From Nostocales cyanobacterium LEGE 11386 (lineage in GTDB: Bacteria > Cyanobacteriota > Cyanobacteriia > Cyanobacteriales > Nostocaceae): a stretch of DNA of 35,772 bases. The notes under the pieces are model-generated. The model worked only from the letters and a program-made list of their open reading frames with translations, searched no databases and was not told the DNA's origin. The stretch lies in the NCBI GenBank assembly GCA_015207155.1, contig JADEXK010000060.1:1-35772 (forward strand), written 5' to 3'. A program made the position numbers and the translations under genes. Numbering within the stretch: position 1 is the first letter of the stretch; the number at the start of each line of letters is the position of its first letter. This document shows positions 1-8,709 of the stretch, piece after piece.

Positions 1-67
1 CCAGTTGCTCTTTCTCCAACTGCTTTAGGGTTTCAATGTCTAGTTTTGGTGGCAGGTCTTTTTCCAT
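1..67 (-). CDS. N-terminal fragment of probable IS66-type transposase (cut by window edge)
   Basis: An ATG on the minus strand at 67-65 opens a frame that runs off the left edge after 22 codons. The visible residues (MEKDLPPKLDIETLK, then QLEKEQL) are acidic/helical and resemble the N-terminal segment of cyanobacterial IS66-family transposases, which often begin with a short helix before the zinc-binding region. Only 22 residues are visible, so the assignment is tentative; it could be another protein with a similar helix. No terminal inverted repeat was recognised to the right of it. Confidence 0.4.
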   Translation of the reverse strand, partial: MEKDLPPKLDIETLKQLEKEQL

Positions 68-787
68 AATTGCTATATTCTGCTTCCCCTACCACACTTG
101 TCAATACCCCAGCACCTGAATCCTTACGTTCATTCTATCCTTTCAATTGCTTCTGAATATATAAAAAATTCATTACGTGTATACCTTAGAAAATCAGTTG
201 GGCAACGAAAAAGATAAGTTTATTTTGAGGTATGGCAGTTGCTGCGTAGCTGAAGATATAAACTGACCATAAAACCCAGATACGATCAAAATTTCAAGCC
301 TGTTCCCTGCGATTTTTCATAGAAATACTGATTTTAACTATATATTTCAAAGAATTTTTATCTAGTTTAAGTGAAAATAATTACGTATTATTCCTAATAT
401 ATATTTGATGTCTTTTAGGATATCAATGGCTAAATATTTTATCGAATAGATAAATGTATGCTTCAAAAGGCTTGTTATTTAGGGATATTTTAACTTAATT
501 ACTCCACATTACCTGCTAAGTATACGTAAACTCCACTCTTAATCTTGACGATTTAACTCCAGTATTTAGACTTAAAATTAATTTTAAATAAACTTAAACG
601 AAAAATAAAAATAGCAATTTTTAAAATCTTTACTAGTTACTAAAAATCAATAAAGATATGACTAATTTTATTCATATCCATAGCCGAATCTAATTTTTTA
701 GAACATACTTTAATAGTTATGTATAAACAGAGACTATCAAATTATTGATTTGGCTCTTCAACAACTAAAAGAGAGGTAAAAATCAAG
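68..787. other. AT-rich intergenic region upstream of PEP-CTERM gene
   Basis: About 720 bases with no convincing open frame on either strand. It lies between the divergent starts of the transposase fragment and the PEP-CTERM gene, so it should hold the promoter of the latter. The only clear signal is a Shine-Dalgarno AGAGG at 772-776, 11 bases before the ATG at 788. No RNA gene recognised. Confidence 0.5.
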
Positions 788-1501
788 ATGCCAAAAATTT
801 TTTCCAAATTAGTTTTTGGTCTATCAATTACATCTGCAATTGGACTCTATTGTTTCGCCTTAGCTCCCTCGGCTTTAGCAAAGAATCCTAATAAAAATTC
901 AACTCCTACCAGCACCACTTCCAATACCACTACAACTTCTTCTAGTGTGAAATGTAGTCTTACTGATGTATTCATCGGCTCTGTTAGTGCTAGTGCTTGT
1001 CAGGGACCTTTTAGTGGTAATGATACAGGAGCAGGAAACCCTTTACTGACTGAGTTGAATAATGGTCTGTTTAACGTTGGTACTAACGTCACTTGGGAGT
1101 TAGTTGGAAAATCAGACTCTAGTCAGAACAATCAGTTTGGTTTTCAAGCACAAAATGACTCTAGCACTGGTACATGGAGTTTGGATCAAGCACTGGACAG
1201 TGGTCCGAGTACGTTTGTAATTAGTCTCAAGAGCAGTACTTCTTACAGCGCTTATCTATTCCAAAACATTAATTTATCTCAAACAGGTTTAGAAGGAATT
1301 TTCAATACCATCGGCGTTTCTCTAGCTGGAAATGGCAAATCAGGGAAAGATTTGTCTCATGCTTCGTTATTTAAAGCTAGTTACGTAACTATTCCTGAAA
1401 CTCCTCAACGTACACCAGAGCCTGCTACAATAGCTGCCCTCGGGTTCTGTGTTGTGGGTGCGCTGAGAGTACTAAAGAAAAAGCCTTTAGTACAAGCTTA
1501 A
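788..1501 (+). CDS. PEP-CTERM domain exported protein
   Basis: A 237-residue secreted protein. Residues 1-32 form a Sec signal peptide (basic start, hydrophobic core, ALAPSALA before the mature part). A Ser/Thr/Asn-rich linker follows at about 35-55, then a beta-rich domain with no family I recognise and two cysteines near its start. The C-terminus carries a PEP-CTERM sorting signal: TPEPATIAALG, a hydrophobic helix, and a basic RVLKKK tail. In known PEP-CTERM systems an exosortase recognises this signal and processes the protein for the cell surface or matrix. It stands alone, with 720 bases of intergenic DNA upstream, so it is probably monocistronic. The substrate or ligand of the mature domain is unknown. 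Confidence 0.85.
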   Translation: MPKIFSKLVFGLSITSAIGLYCFALAPSALAKNPNKNSTPTSTTSNTTTTSSSVKCSLTDVFIGSVSASACQGPFSGNDTGAGNPLLTELNNGLFNVGTNVTWELVGKSDSSQNNQFGFQAQNDSSTGTWSLDQALDSGPSTFVISLKSSTSYSAYLFQNINLSQTGLEGIFNTIGVSLAGNGKSGKDLSHASLFKASYVTIPETPQRTPEPATIAALGFCVVGALRVLKKKPLVQA

Positions 1502-1898
1502 ATTAAACTACCGTGGATGTTGATGTAAAGACCCGTCAAATTCTTGGTATAAAAAACAGCAAGGTTAATAAAACATCTACCATTCGGCAATTTTCAGTCT
1601 CCGCTTTAGGCTGATTATAATATCCGCAAATTTTGTAGGAGTTAACTAAATAGCCGTCATAAACTGCATACACCAGAACATATAAAAACTCTTTGTGTCC
1701 TGGTGTCTTTGTGGTTGAAGATTTTTTTACCACCAAGGCACAAAGACACCAAGTTTTTTCCAGTCAGTTAGGTAGCGGTGCTAATTTCGTTGAGTGATAT
1801 CTTGACGAACAAGCTCCGCTTCTTTATTAGTAAGAAAGCGGCTACAGCTAAGAACAACGTTCTAAAATTAAGAAGTATTAAATCAAGATGAGGACGTT
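1502..1898. other. Intergenic region with long inverted repeat
   Basis: No gene is supported here. A perfect 12-base inverted repeat, GGTGTCTTTGTG at 1702-1713 and CACAAAGACACC at 1739-1750, encloses a 25-base loop and is followed by a T-rich stretch. Variants of this CACAAAGACACC sequence are common dispersed repeats in Nostocales, so I read it as a repeat that may also act as a weak bidirectional terminator. The grxC promoter should lie in 1770-1890. Confidence 0.5.
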
Positions 1899-2171
1899 AT
1901 GGCTGCTAAAGTTGAAATTTACACTTGGAGTACTTGCCCGTTTTGCATCCGTGCCAAAAGTTTACTGAACAAGAAAAAAGTTGATTTTATTGAATACTGC
2001 ATTGATGGTAACGAAGCAGAACGCTCTAAAATGGCTGAAAGAGCCAACGGGAGACGCTCTCTACCGCAAATTTTTATTAACGATCGCCATGTTGGTGGTT
2101 GTGATGATATCCACGCTTTAGAAAGTCAAGGCCAGTTGGATGAATTACTAGCTTCTAGTAATAGTGTGTAA
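1899..2171 (+). CDS. grxC: Glutaredoxin 3 (GrxC type)
   Basis: A 90-residue dithiol glutaredoxin. The active site is C13-P-F-C16, followed by a glutathione-binding cis-proline motif (SLPQIF, about 54-59) and the GG-C-D-D motif (residues ~66-71) that holds the glutathione gamma-glutamyl group. Length and order match the class I glutaredoxin family. It reduces disulfides and glutathionylated proteins with GSH in the cytoplasm. A GAGGA ribosome site at 1890-1894 precedes the ATG by four bases. The glutathione synthetase gene follows on the same strand about 120 bases on, a pairing known in cyanobacteria, so the two probably form an operon linking glutathione synthesis to its use. Confidence 0.95.
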   Translation: MAAKVEIYTWSTCPFCIRAKSLLNKKKVDFIEYCIDGNEAERSKMAERANGRRSLPQIFINDRHVGGCDDIHALESQGQLDELLASSNSV

Positions 2172-2291
2172 GTTGAGACAATATTCAAGATTGGACTTTT
2201 TCCCACAAAAGCGATTGTGAATTAGTCTAATCATCAGGGGATAATCTAAATTGGGTAATTTCAGAATGTCCCGGTGATTGAGGCAAATAGT

Positions 2292-3272
2292 GTGAAACTG
2301 GCTTTTATTATTGATCCCATCCATCAGCTTGATCCGTGTCATGATACCAGCGTTGCTCTGATGGAAGCAGCGCAAACCTTGGGACATGAAATTTGGGTGA
2401 CTCAGGCTAATCTGTTGAGCGTGGTAGATAGCAAAGCTTGGGCTATCCTACAGCAGGTAGAACTCGTCCCAGTGCAGTTAGTGGAGGAACGCTGGGTAGC
2501 GACAAATCCTTGGTATAAGTTGAGTGACGCCTACTTTACATCCTTGGAAACAATGGATGCTGTGTTCATGCGGACAGATCCACCAGTCAATGATTCTTAC
2601 CTCTATGCTACCTACGTTCTAGATTACATTGACCAACACAAAACTCTGGTAATTAATAATCCCAATGGTATCCGAGGGGCAAATGAAAAAATGTATGCCC
2701 TCCAGTTTACCAACGCGATTCCCGAAACCATTGTCAGTGCAGACAAGCAGTTTATCCGGCAATTTCTTGAAGCCAAGGGCGCAGCAATTATCAAACCACT
2801 GGGTAACAAAGCTGGGGAAGGGATTTTATTCTTACAACCAGGCGATCGCAATTTCAACTCTATTGTTGAACTCAGTACACTTCATGGTCGAATACCAGTA
2901 ATGGTGCAAACCTATTTACCAAAGGCTAAAGAGGGAGATAAGCGGATTATTTTGCTCAATGGGGAACCGATTGGTGCCCTCAATCGCCTTTCTAGTGGCA
3001 CTGATTTTCGCAATAATATGGCGGCCGGTGGTACAGTTGCTAAAACAGAAATTACCCCAAGAGAGTATGAAATCTGTACCCAAATAGCCGAAACACTACG
3101 TAAAGACGGCTTAATATTTGTCGGTATTGACGTGATTGGTGGCTATCTGACTGAAGTCAACGTCACCAGTCCTACTGGAATTCGTGAAATTGATCGGCTA
3201 GATAGCACTCATCTTGGTTATCAGGTGATTGAGTGGGTTGAGCAGACTTTACTAACTAAAAAATTACAATAA
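2292..3272 (+). CDS. gshB: Glutathione synthetase
   Basis: An ATP-grasp ligase of 326 residues that joins glycine to gamma-glutamylcysteine to make glutathione. The N-terminal substrate domain begins KLAFIIDPIHQLDPCHDTS, a hallmark of bacterial GshB. The ATP-grasp part carries RTDPPVN, NNPNGIRGANEKMYALQF, KPLGNKAGEGI, the metal-binding DVIGGYLTEVNVTSPTGIREI and downstream residues. The frame is open from a GTG at 2274, but I chose the GTG at 2292: it has GAGG at 2280-2283 with an 8-base gap, and family members normally begin at this point (M-KLAFIIDP). It lies just downstream of grxC and is likely co-transcribed. Confidence 0.95.
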   Translation: MKLAFIIDPIHQLDPCHDTSVALMEAAQTLGHEIWVTQANLLSVVDSKAWAILQQVELVPVQLVEERWVATNPWYKLSDAYFTSLETMDAVFMRTDPPVNDSYLYATYVLDYIDQHKTLVINNPNGIRGANEKMYALQFTNAIPETIVSADKQFIRQFLEAKGAAIIKPLGNKAGEGILFLQPGDRNFNSIVELSTLHGRIPVMVQTYLPKAKEGDKRIILLNGEPIGALNRLSSGTDFRNNMAAGGTVAKTEITPREYEICTQIAETLRKDGLIFVGIDVIGGYLTEVNVTSPTGIREIDRLDSTHLGYQVIEWVEQTLLTKKLQ

Positions 3273-3402
3273 TTTACCTTGGTTAGTTAATCCCTGAGCT
3301 TTTATGGTCAGCTTTAGAGGATGTTTGAAAAGTCGGTAAAGAAGTAAAAAAAGCTCTCAAGGCGTAAGCTGTAAATACGTAGATACAGCACCATTAAGAG
3401 CT

Positions 3403-3651
3403 ATGAGTAAAGTTTACCCTAGTAACTTGACACCAGAGCAATTTGAACTGATTAGTGGTTTAATACCAGCCCCAAAACCCGGTGGTCACAAGCGTGAAGT
3501 CGATGTCTGAGACATTCTCAACGCCATATTCTATCTACTCTGTGAAGGCTGTCGATGGCGTGCGTTGCCAGGGGACTTGCCAAACTGGCAGACAGTCTAC
3601 ACCTACTTCCGCAACTGGCGCCAAGATGGAACTTGGGTGGATAAGTTGTAA
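3403..3651 (+). pseudogene. IS5-family transposase remnant
   Basis: Starting at ATG 3403 the frame reads MSKVYPSNLTPEQFELISGL, the helix-turn-helix N-terminus of IS5-family (IS1031-like) transposases. It is stopped at codon 36 by TGA (3508-3510), and the same frame then continues with DILNAIFYLLCEGCRWRALP and TVYTYFRNWRQDGTW before a TAA at 3649-3651. Only the first third of the enzyme is left; the DDE catalytic region is missing. The left end may be at 3317, where GAGGATGTTTGAAAAG follows a TTA like the TNA target of this family. The right end is lost. The element is dead and cannot move itself. Confidence 0.8.
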
Positions 3652-3837
3652 AAATTATTTTTTAACCGTGCGTGCAGCGCATACCGCAAAGACACAGAGA
3701 ACAATCAAGAAAAGTTTTCACAAATTCCTGGAGACTGGAAATCGCGACTATAAGTTTTGATTAAATACGCTTGAGTATATTAGTATTCTAAAATGACACA
3801 TTACTTTCTCGGCGTAGAGTTTTTGAGAGGATAATCC

Positions 3838-4044
3838 ATGACCATTTGGGTAAATGAACAAATTGATCCGTCTGGCATGATTTATGCTTGTATAGCCTGT
3901 TGTAATGAGTCTCAAGCTAAAGATTGTCATGATTCCTTCCAAGAAAATTTGACCGATATCCAAAAGACAGCCGGTTGGGTAGCGCGCTTGCGTACAGTCA
4001 ATTCTTGGGATGAAGTTCCAGTTAATGCTCTCAAACTTGATTAG
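3838..4044 (+). CDS. Conserved small protein of unknown function
   Basis: A 68-residue soluble protein I do not recognise. It opens with MTIWVNEQIDPSGMIYACIA and holds a cysteine cluster (C-I-A-C-C near residues 18-22, another Cys at about 30). The end is acidic to neutral with WVARLRTVNSWDEVP. There is no signal peptide or membrane segment. A good ribosome site (GAGAGGA) lies six to seven bases before the ATG, which supports translation. The gene stands alone between an IS remnant and the MMADHC-like gene, on the same strand. The Cys-X2-Cys-Cys group could bind metal or form disulfides, but nothing in the context fixes a role. Confidence 0.65.
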   Translation: MTIWVNEQIDPSGMIYACIACCNESQAKDCHDSFQENLTDIQKTAGWVARLRTVNSWDEVPVNALKLD

Positions 4045-4306
4045 TTTAGTCAGTAATTTGACTTGCCACTAAAATGTTTGATTCTGCTTTAAAAGAAGCT
4101 GATGAAATGCAACGTATTCTAGTATCTACTCTGCAAAAACTGGAACGATAGCCTTACCTCCTTCCTCCTTCCCTCTTCCTTCATGGATGGGGCTTTTCAC
4201 TATTTCCGCATAACTACTTCAAAGCAACTTAACCTGTGATGAAAAGTTAATGTTATTTATGAAGTCTTAAGAGTTATCATCATTACCAAGGGTTAAGTTC
4301 AAAAGC

Positions 4307-4870
4307 TTGCAACAAGTGAACTATTCCAAAGTTTACACTTCAAAGCAAGGCTGTCCTATTAATTTGGTTGGCAAAACGGGACAAGCGGTGCAAATTTCCA
4401 TTCATTTACCCAGTCAATATATCTGTGCCAATCGCGAACGGATATTACCAGATTGGAAACAACAACCTGGTTTATGGGTGGTGATTGTCTTACAGCAATC
4501 ACGATATCAACTAGTAAAAAGTACAGTAGAAATAGAGATAGAGAAAGAACATTTGCGGGAAAACTTTATGAGATTTGGCTGTGACTTGGCATTTAAGTTG
4601 CGCGATCGCGGTTATCTCACAGACCTGATTGACCCTCGTACTGGCTATCCCCTACTATCTCATCCAGGAGCAATTCCTCACAACGATACAGCAGTGGTGA
4701 AAGCTTTGCTCAACTATCCTGTAATTAAAAATGAATGTTGTGTCCTAGTGCATCCGATTTGGGGTGCGGCAGTTTATCCCAGTGTCATAATATCAGAAGC
4801 CCCACCAATTATTATCGAATATTTCATCCAAGAGATCGCTCCTGTGCATGGATGGAATCAACAGTCTTGA
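4307..4870 (+). CDS. MMADHC-like protein (methylmalonic aciduria and homocystinuria type D homologue)
   Basis: A 187-residue protein matching the C-terminal domain of human MMADHC (CblD). Shared blocks in order are: a beta strand (LWVVIVLQQS), an acidic helix start (VEIEIEKEHLRENFM), the L-R-x-x-G-Y-x-x-D-x-I-D-P segment (KLRDRGYLTDLIDPRTGYPL), and a C-C-x-V-x-H-x-x-W-G motif (ECCVLVHPIWG) near the end. Human CblD takes cobalamin from CblC and directs it to the two B12 enzymes, using a cysteine in the nitroreductase-like fold. The bacterial role is not established. Start: TTG at 4307 or GTG at 4316, neither with a strong ribosome site. It lies about 40 bases before a DUF3445 gene, so they are probably co-expressed. 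Confidence 0.8.
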   Translation: MQQVNYSKVYTSKQGCPINLVGKTGQAVQISIHLPSQYICANRERILPDWKQQPGLWVVIVLQQSRYQLVKSTVEIEIEKEHLRENFMRFGCDLAFKLRDRGYLTDLIDPRTGYPLLSHPGAIPHNDTAVVKALLNYPVIKNECCVLVHPIWGAAVYPSVIISEAPPIIIEYFIQEIAPVHGWNQQS

Positions 4871-4909
4871 ATATGGGAACTAGGGGGTTTGTAGTCAACA
4901 GTGGAAACT

Positions 4910-5899
4910 ATGATAGTGCAACCCTCCAATCATTCAGCTTGCTACTTCCCCCTGATGAGTGGACGCTATGAAGTTAAGCCGGGGATGATGCCTTTTGGTT
5001 GCTGTTTGGGTAATGGTCAGGCTGACCAGCAGGTGTTTCAAATCGATGATAATTTTACTGATTACCGCCAAAGTAAACTTTTAGCTCGTGCAGAACGATT
5101 GAGCAAATACTACCAGACCTCTAATTATTCTCAGGCTGTAGCAGGTGCGATCGCTCGTTTAATCATTACTCGCCTCACCCAAGAACACCCACAGTATTTT
5201 GATTGCCAAAAAATAGCCAATACCCTCATCTTCCATAACCAACTGACCCAAGAAACCCTCTGCTTAAATACAGATTGGCAGTTACAGCAGGTACAAGGTA
5301 GTCAAGTAGTTCCCGCTTACGCCTCTATTCTTGATGCTTTAGCCGCGCAGGTACAGGAAGATTTTACAGTTGTCTGTCGTGCTGAAGATGGTAGCAATTG
5401 GCTGAGTGCAGTACATCTTTGCTATCCCAATCATTGGTCAGCCGAGGAAAAAATTGGCAAAAACTTTGCTGCTATCCATGCACCCGTAGCCGGTATGGAA
5501 AAAATCAATCGCCGAGCGGATGCGATCGTCAATACAATGATTACTCAGAAACCAATGGTACGGTTCGCCTGGGGTTTAAGTACAGACACTCGCCTCAACC
5601 ATCATCCCGAACCACCGCCTGATCTGCCAGTCAATGATTGGCAAGGTAGAAGCTTTGACCAGCAGCAACCGCAACTTTACTTACGAATTGAACGACAGGT
5701 GATTTGGGGATTACCAGAATATGAAGCGGCGTTGTTTACTATTCGTACCTACTTGAGAGATTGCAGTGTGGTTAAACAAGACCCAGTATTACGGTCTAAA
5801 CTTTACGCTGCAATTGAGTCTATGACGTCAGCATCGCTGGTGTATAAAGGATTGACAGATAGTAAAGATAGTATTTTGCAGTGGCTAGAGGAGATTTGA
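4910..5899 (+). CDS. DUF3445 family, heme-dependent oxidative N-demethylase-like protein
   Basis: A 329-residue protein of the DUF3445 family. Family signatures visible are a mid-protein LCYPNHWSAEEKIGK block followed by FAAIHAPV, and a later R-x-E-R-Q-V-I-W-G-L-P then FTIRTYL block. A characterised relative is the PAS-fold, heme-b subunit of a bacterial dimethylamine oxidative N-demethylase; whether this protein has the same substrate is unknown. The ATG at 4910 is preferred, with an in-frame GTG at 4901 as an alternative. It follows the MMADHC-like gene by about 40 bases on the same strand. It ends about 50 bases before the convergent LysR gene. Cytoplasmic, with no signal peptide. Confidence 0.8.
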   Translation: MIVQPSNHSACYFPLMSGRYEVKPGMMPFGCCLGNGQADQQVFQIDDNFTDYRQSKLLARAERLSKYYQTSNYSQAVAGAIARLIITRLTQEHPQYFDCQKIANTLIFHNQLTQETLCLNTDWQLQQVQGSQVVPAYASILDALAAQVQEDFTVVCRAEDGSNWLSAVHLCYPNHWSAEEKIGKNFAAIHAPVAGMEKINRRADAIVNTMITQKPMVRFAWGLSTDTRLNHHPEPPPDLPVNDWQGRSFDQQQPQLYLRIERQVIWGLPEYEAALFTIRTYLRDCSVVKQDPVLRSKLYAAIESMTSASLVYKGLTDSKDSILQWLEEI

Positions 5900-5946
5900 T
5901 CATTAAACTTCTATTGAAAACGCCCTCTTAATTTTTGGCTATGTTG

Positions 5947-6903
5947 TCAACTAATCTCCAAATTTTCGACTTCATCCTTGACTTTCTCAAGTTTACTGTA
6001 ACCTGTTTCTTTAACAAACTTCTTTGCCGCCTCAAGCAGATACTCATAATAGGTACGAGCAACGATAGATAACTGTTTCCCAGACGGATGCACCATATAC
6101 CAAGTTCGTTGAATGGGAAAGTGTTCTACATCCAGAATGCTGAACTCTGTAGAGTCTGGCATTAAAGTATGACGAGATAAAACAGAAATTCCTAAACCCC
6201 CAGCGATCGCTTGTTTAATTGCCTCATTACTCCCTAATTCCAGTTTAACTTTTACTTTCACCCCATGTTCCTCAAACAGCTGTTGTACAGCCTGGCGAGT
6301 TCCTGAACCCGGTTCTCGCATAATAAAAGGTTCATTTGTTAAACGTTGGATGGAGATATTTTTCTCTTTGGCTAAAGGATGATTAACGGGAGCAAACACT
6401 ACTAAGGGATTATCTAAAAATGGCTGATAGCTGACATCTAGATGATCTGGGACTTGACTCATAATGTACAAGTCATCCATATTATTACTCATCCGTTCCA
6501 AGATGCGTTCGTGGTTCGTTACTTGCAACGAAATCTCAATTCCTGGATAAAGTTGACAAAATGGGCCTAATAAACGGGGGATAAAATACTTTGCCGTTGT
6601 AATCACTGCCAAACGTAATTGGCCTTGTTTGAGACCTTTTAAATCAGCTACAGTCATTTCAAACTGGGCTATGGTTTCAAAAATTTGCCGACAAGTAGCA
6701 AATAATTCTCGTCCTGCTTCTGTTAAGAATAAACGTTTTCCTACCTGCTCAAATAGTGGCAACCCTACCGATTTTGTGAGTTGTTTAATTTGCATGGATA
6801 CGGTGGGTTGGGTAAGAAATAATTCTTCCGCCGCACGAGTAAAGCTACTGTGCCGTGCTGCTGCCTCAAACACTTTCAACTGGTGTAGCGTCGCCTGATT
6901 CAA
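5947..6903 (-). CDS. cmpR: LysR-type regulator of inorganic carbon genes (CmpR/CbbR type)
   Basis: A 318-residue LysR-type activator. The N-terminal winged helix-turn-helix reads TLHQLKVFEAAARHSSFTRA and LTQPTVSMQIKQL, with PLFEQVGKR, which fits the CmpR/CbbR branch closely; the C-terminal part is a periplasmic-binding-protein-like effector domain with the REPGSGTR motif. CmpR/CbbR proteins sense carbon-limitation metabolites such as 2-phosphoglycolate or RuBP and bind TNA-N7/8-TNA sites. It starts with TTG at 6903, supported by GAGGAG (CTCCTC on plus at 6912-6917) eight bases upstream. It lies downstream of the ccm operon in the same direction after 230 bases. RbcR is a possible alternative name; the sequence favours CmpR. 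Confidence 0.8.
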   Translation of the reverse strand: MNQATLHQLKVFEAAARHSSFTRAAEELFLTQPTVSMQIKQLTKSVGLPLFEQVGKRLFLTEAGRELFATCRQIFETIAQFEMTVADLKGLKQGQLRLAVITTAKYFIPRLLGPFCQLYPGIEISLQVTNHERILERMSNNMDDLYIMSQVPDHLDVSYQPFLDNPLVVFAPVNHPLAKEKNISIQRLTNEPFIMREPGSGTRQAVQQLFEEHGVKVKVKLELGSNEAIKQAIAGGLGISVLSRHTLMPDSTEFSILDVEHFPIQRTWYMVHPSGKQLSIVARTYYEYLLEAAKKFVKETGYSKLEKVKDEVENLEIS

Positions 6904-7050
6904 GGGTAATTCTCCTCTAATAGCGATGAGATAGATATAAATCTAGTATCACTGAACACTTGCAGTTGATGTGGAATTGCTCATACGAAGTTTTGAATTA
7001 AAACATAGACAAAAATCTATTATCCCTATTAGAAAGAAATGGTTTTACTT

Positions 7051-7071
7051 ATGATAATGAGAAGTTATCAT
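7051..7071. promoter_or_regulatory. Palindromic LysR-type operator candidate
   Basis: ATGATAA (7051-7057) and TTATCAT (7065-7071) are perfect inverted arms around seven bases. The core is TAA-N7-TTA, which contains the general LysR T-N11-A box and fits the CbbR/CmpR TNA-N7-TNA consensus. It sits 148 bases upstream of the cmpR-like start, in the only spacer between ccmO and that gene, so autoregulation is the simplest reading. Confidence 0.55.
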
Positions 7072-7133
7072 TAAAACAACAAGCCAAGCATAAAATGCCT
7101 TTCAGTTAACAATTAGTATTAAAGACTGAAAGT

Positions 7134-7922
7134 TTATTCTTCCTCCTCCCATATTTCTTCTGTAATTTTTAGAGGGATATTAGCTAAATCTGGCAATTGT
7201 AGTACCTCTATTTCGGCAACCTGTTCTTTGATATTTACAGGCAAATTTAAAGGTTGGCGTTGTTCAATCCAGCAACTTGCTAAAGGCAAGGTTTGCTCCA
7301 TTTCATCTAGTGGTCGAGGAATCACCATGACGGCGTTCAATTCCCCAATACGTTCTGCCTCAAACATACCAGCTTCCACCGCCACGGCAACGTTAGCCAC
7401 GGTGCCGCGAATAATAGCTGTACACAAACCTGCACCAATTTTCTCGTATGCTGCTAAATGGACATCAGCAGCTTTGAGCATGGCATCACAAGCTCCAACC
7501 ATCGCCGGAAATCCCCTGGTTTCTACCAAGCCAATGGCTAAGTTGCTCAGGCGGCTAGAATTGCCTTCTTCCATCAATTTGCTGAGGCGGCTGGTGATAG
7601 GCAGCACTATGTCAAGATTAGGATAAGGACGGGGTATCACCAAGCTAGAAACCAACTGACCAAACTGTTCAGCCGTTTGGGCACCAGCTTCTACAGCTAG
7701 ACGCACATCAGCAATCCCACCTCTGATAATTGCCGTACATTGACCACTGCCAATTTTTTCGTAACCAACTAGGTGAACACCAGCTGATTTCAACATCATA
7801 TCTGCTGTCCCCACGATCGCGGGAAAGCTGCTGGTGGATACTAAACCCAAGGCGGTATCCTTGAGGCTGTCTCGCCGGGATGCCTGAATTGTGCTAATAG
7901 AGCGTTGATTATATGTTTCCAT
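7134..7922 (-). CDS. ccmO: CcmO, tandem-BMC carboxysome shell protein
   Basis: A 262-residue shell protein with two bacterial microcompartment (Pfam BMC) domains in tandem. Domain 1 (about 27-115) has LGLVSTSSFPAIVGTADMML and IGSGQCTAIIRG; domain 2 (about 120-205) has IGLVETRGFPAMVGACDAML and IGAGLCTAIIRG. Tandem-BMC proteins form pseudohexameric trimers in the beta-carboxysome facets. The acidic tail (TEEIWEEEE) is extra. The frame is open from a GTG at 7943, but ATG 7922 is preceded by GGAG (7930-7933 on plus) at a 7-base spacing, so I start there. It is the last gene of the ccm operon, about 45 bases after ccmN. Confidence 0.9.
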   Translation of the reverse strand: METYNQRSISTIQASRRDSLKDTALGLVSTSSFPAIVGTADMMLKSAGVHLVGYEKIGSGQCTAIIRGGIADVRLAVEAGAQTAEQFGQLVSSLVIPRPYPNLDIVLPITSRLSKLMEEGNSSRLSNLAIGLVETRGFPAMVGACDAMLKAADVHLAAYEKIGAGLCTAIIRGTVANVAVAVEAGMFEAERIGELNAVMVIPRPLDEMEQTLPLASCWIEQRQPLNLPVNIKEQVAEIEVLQLPDLANIPLKITEEIWEEEE

Positions 7923-7968
7923 GTGAATTCTCCAGGATCTCACGAAACTAACAACTTACAATTAACAC

Positions 7969-8709
7969 TTACTCAGACTGATCGTCAGAAATAGGTTCGC
8001 CCAAGGGTTGCCGATGTGGAAACAAAGTGACTAACAACCTATTGACACTTCCTTGCCCATAGATTTGATTTCCGAAACCGTGGGGAGATTCAGTGGTAGG
8101 CTGACTAGGTTCTGATTCTTGGGGGGTGGAACTAACAGAATTGGCGTTTTCTTCTACTGGTGCAGGCTGGGTTTGCGACGTTGGTGGAGGCTGATAAGAG
8201 GATTTAGACTGGTGTTTGAATTGCCAGAAAGCTGATGCTGAGATTGTAGTTGAGGACATTACCTTCTCTTCATCTACCTTTATGTTATTTTCCTCTTCTT
8301 TGCTAGTGGCAGCAGCATGATTTGTGGATGGTTCCAGTTGTTTTGTTTCCTCAAGGCGCCGACTTGTGTCTCCCAAAACTGAGCCTGGTGGAATTACCTC
8401 GCCAGCAGCAACAGAACAGTTAAAAACTGTCGTTGCTGCACCAACACAAGCATTTGCACCAATTTTGCCGTTGCCAACCATCAAAAAACCGGCTCCTAAG
8501 TTGGCTCCTGCTTCTACCTCTAGGGTGCCTTCGCTAACTTGGAGAATTGACCCCATACCAATACAAACCCCAGGGCCGATGATGATCTTGCTGTTTACAG
8601 CCGCTTGGATTATCACTCCAGGTGCAAGTACTGCACTGGGATGAATGGTCACCTCGCCACTAATGTAAGAATCAAAATTATTGCTGAGGCGCAGTGGCGG
8701 CACAGACAT
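7969..8709 (-). CDS. ccmN: CcmN, carboxysome core-to-shell adaptor
   Basis: The N-terminal half is a left-handed beta-helix of hexapeptide repeats (TIHPSAVLAPGVIIQ, IIIGPGVCIGMGS and so on) that binds CcmM. A long, poorly conserved Ser/Pro/Gln/Glu-rich linker follows. The C-terminus holds an amphipathic encapsulation peptide (IYGQGSVNRLLVTLFPHR) that docks onto the CcmK shell. This is the established layout of CcmN. The frame is open upstream to 8841, but that extension (residues 1-44) is encoded by heptamer repeats and low-complexity DNA, and family members begin near the M-S-V-P-P-L segment, so I place the start at ATG 8709 (246 residues). It sits between ccmM and ccmO. Confidence 0.9.
   Translation of the reverse strand: MSVPPLRLSNNFDSYISGEVTIHPSAVLAPGVIIQAAVNSKIIIGPGVCIGMGSILQVSEGTLEVEAGANLGAGFLMVGNGKIGANACVGAATTVFNCSVAAGEVIPPGSVLGDTSRRLEETKQLEPSTNHAAATSKEEENNIKVDEEKVMSSTTISASAFWQFKHQSKSSYQPPPTSQTQPAPVEENANSVSSTPQESEPSQPTTESPHGFGNQIYGQGSVNRLLVTLFPHRQPLGEPISDDQSE

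Noticed and set aside
1536..1736. 66-codon minus frame in the intergenic repeat
   Set aside because: It lies over the inverted repeat and has no protein features.
4074..4151. 25-codon frame after the small unknown gene
   Set aside because: No ribosome site, no conserved motif; probably chance.
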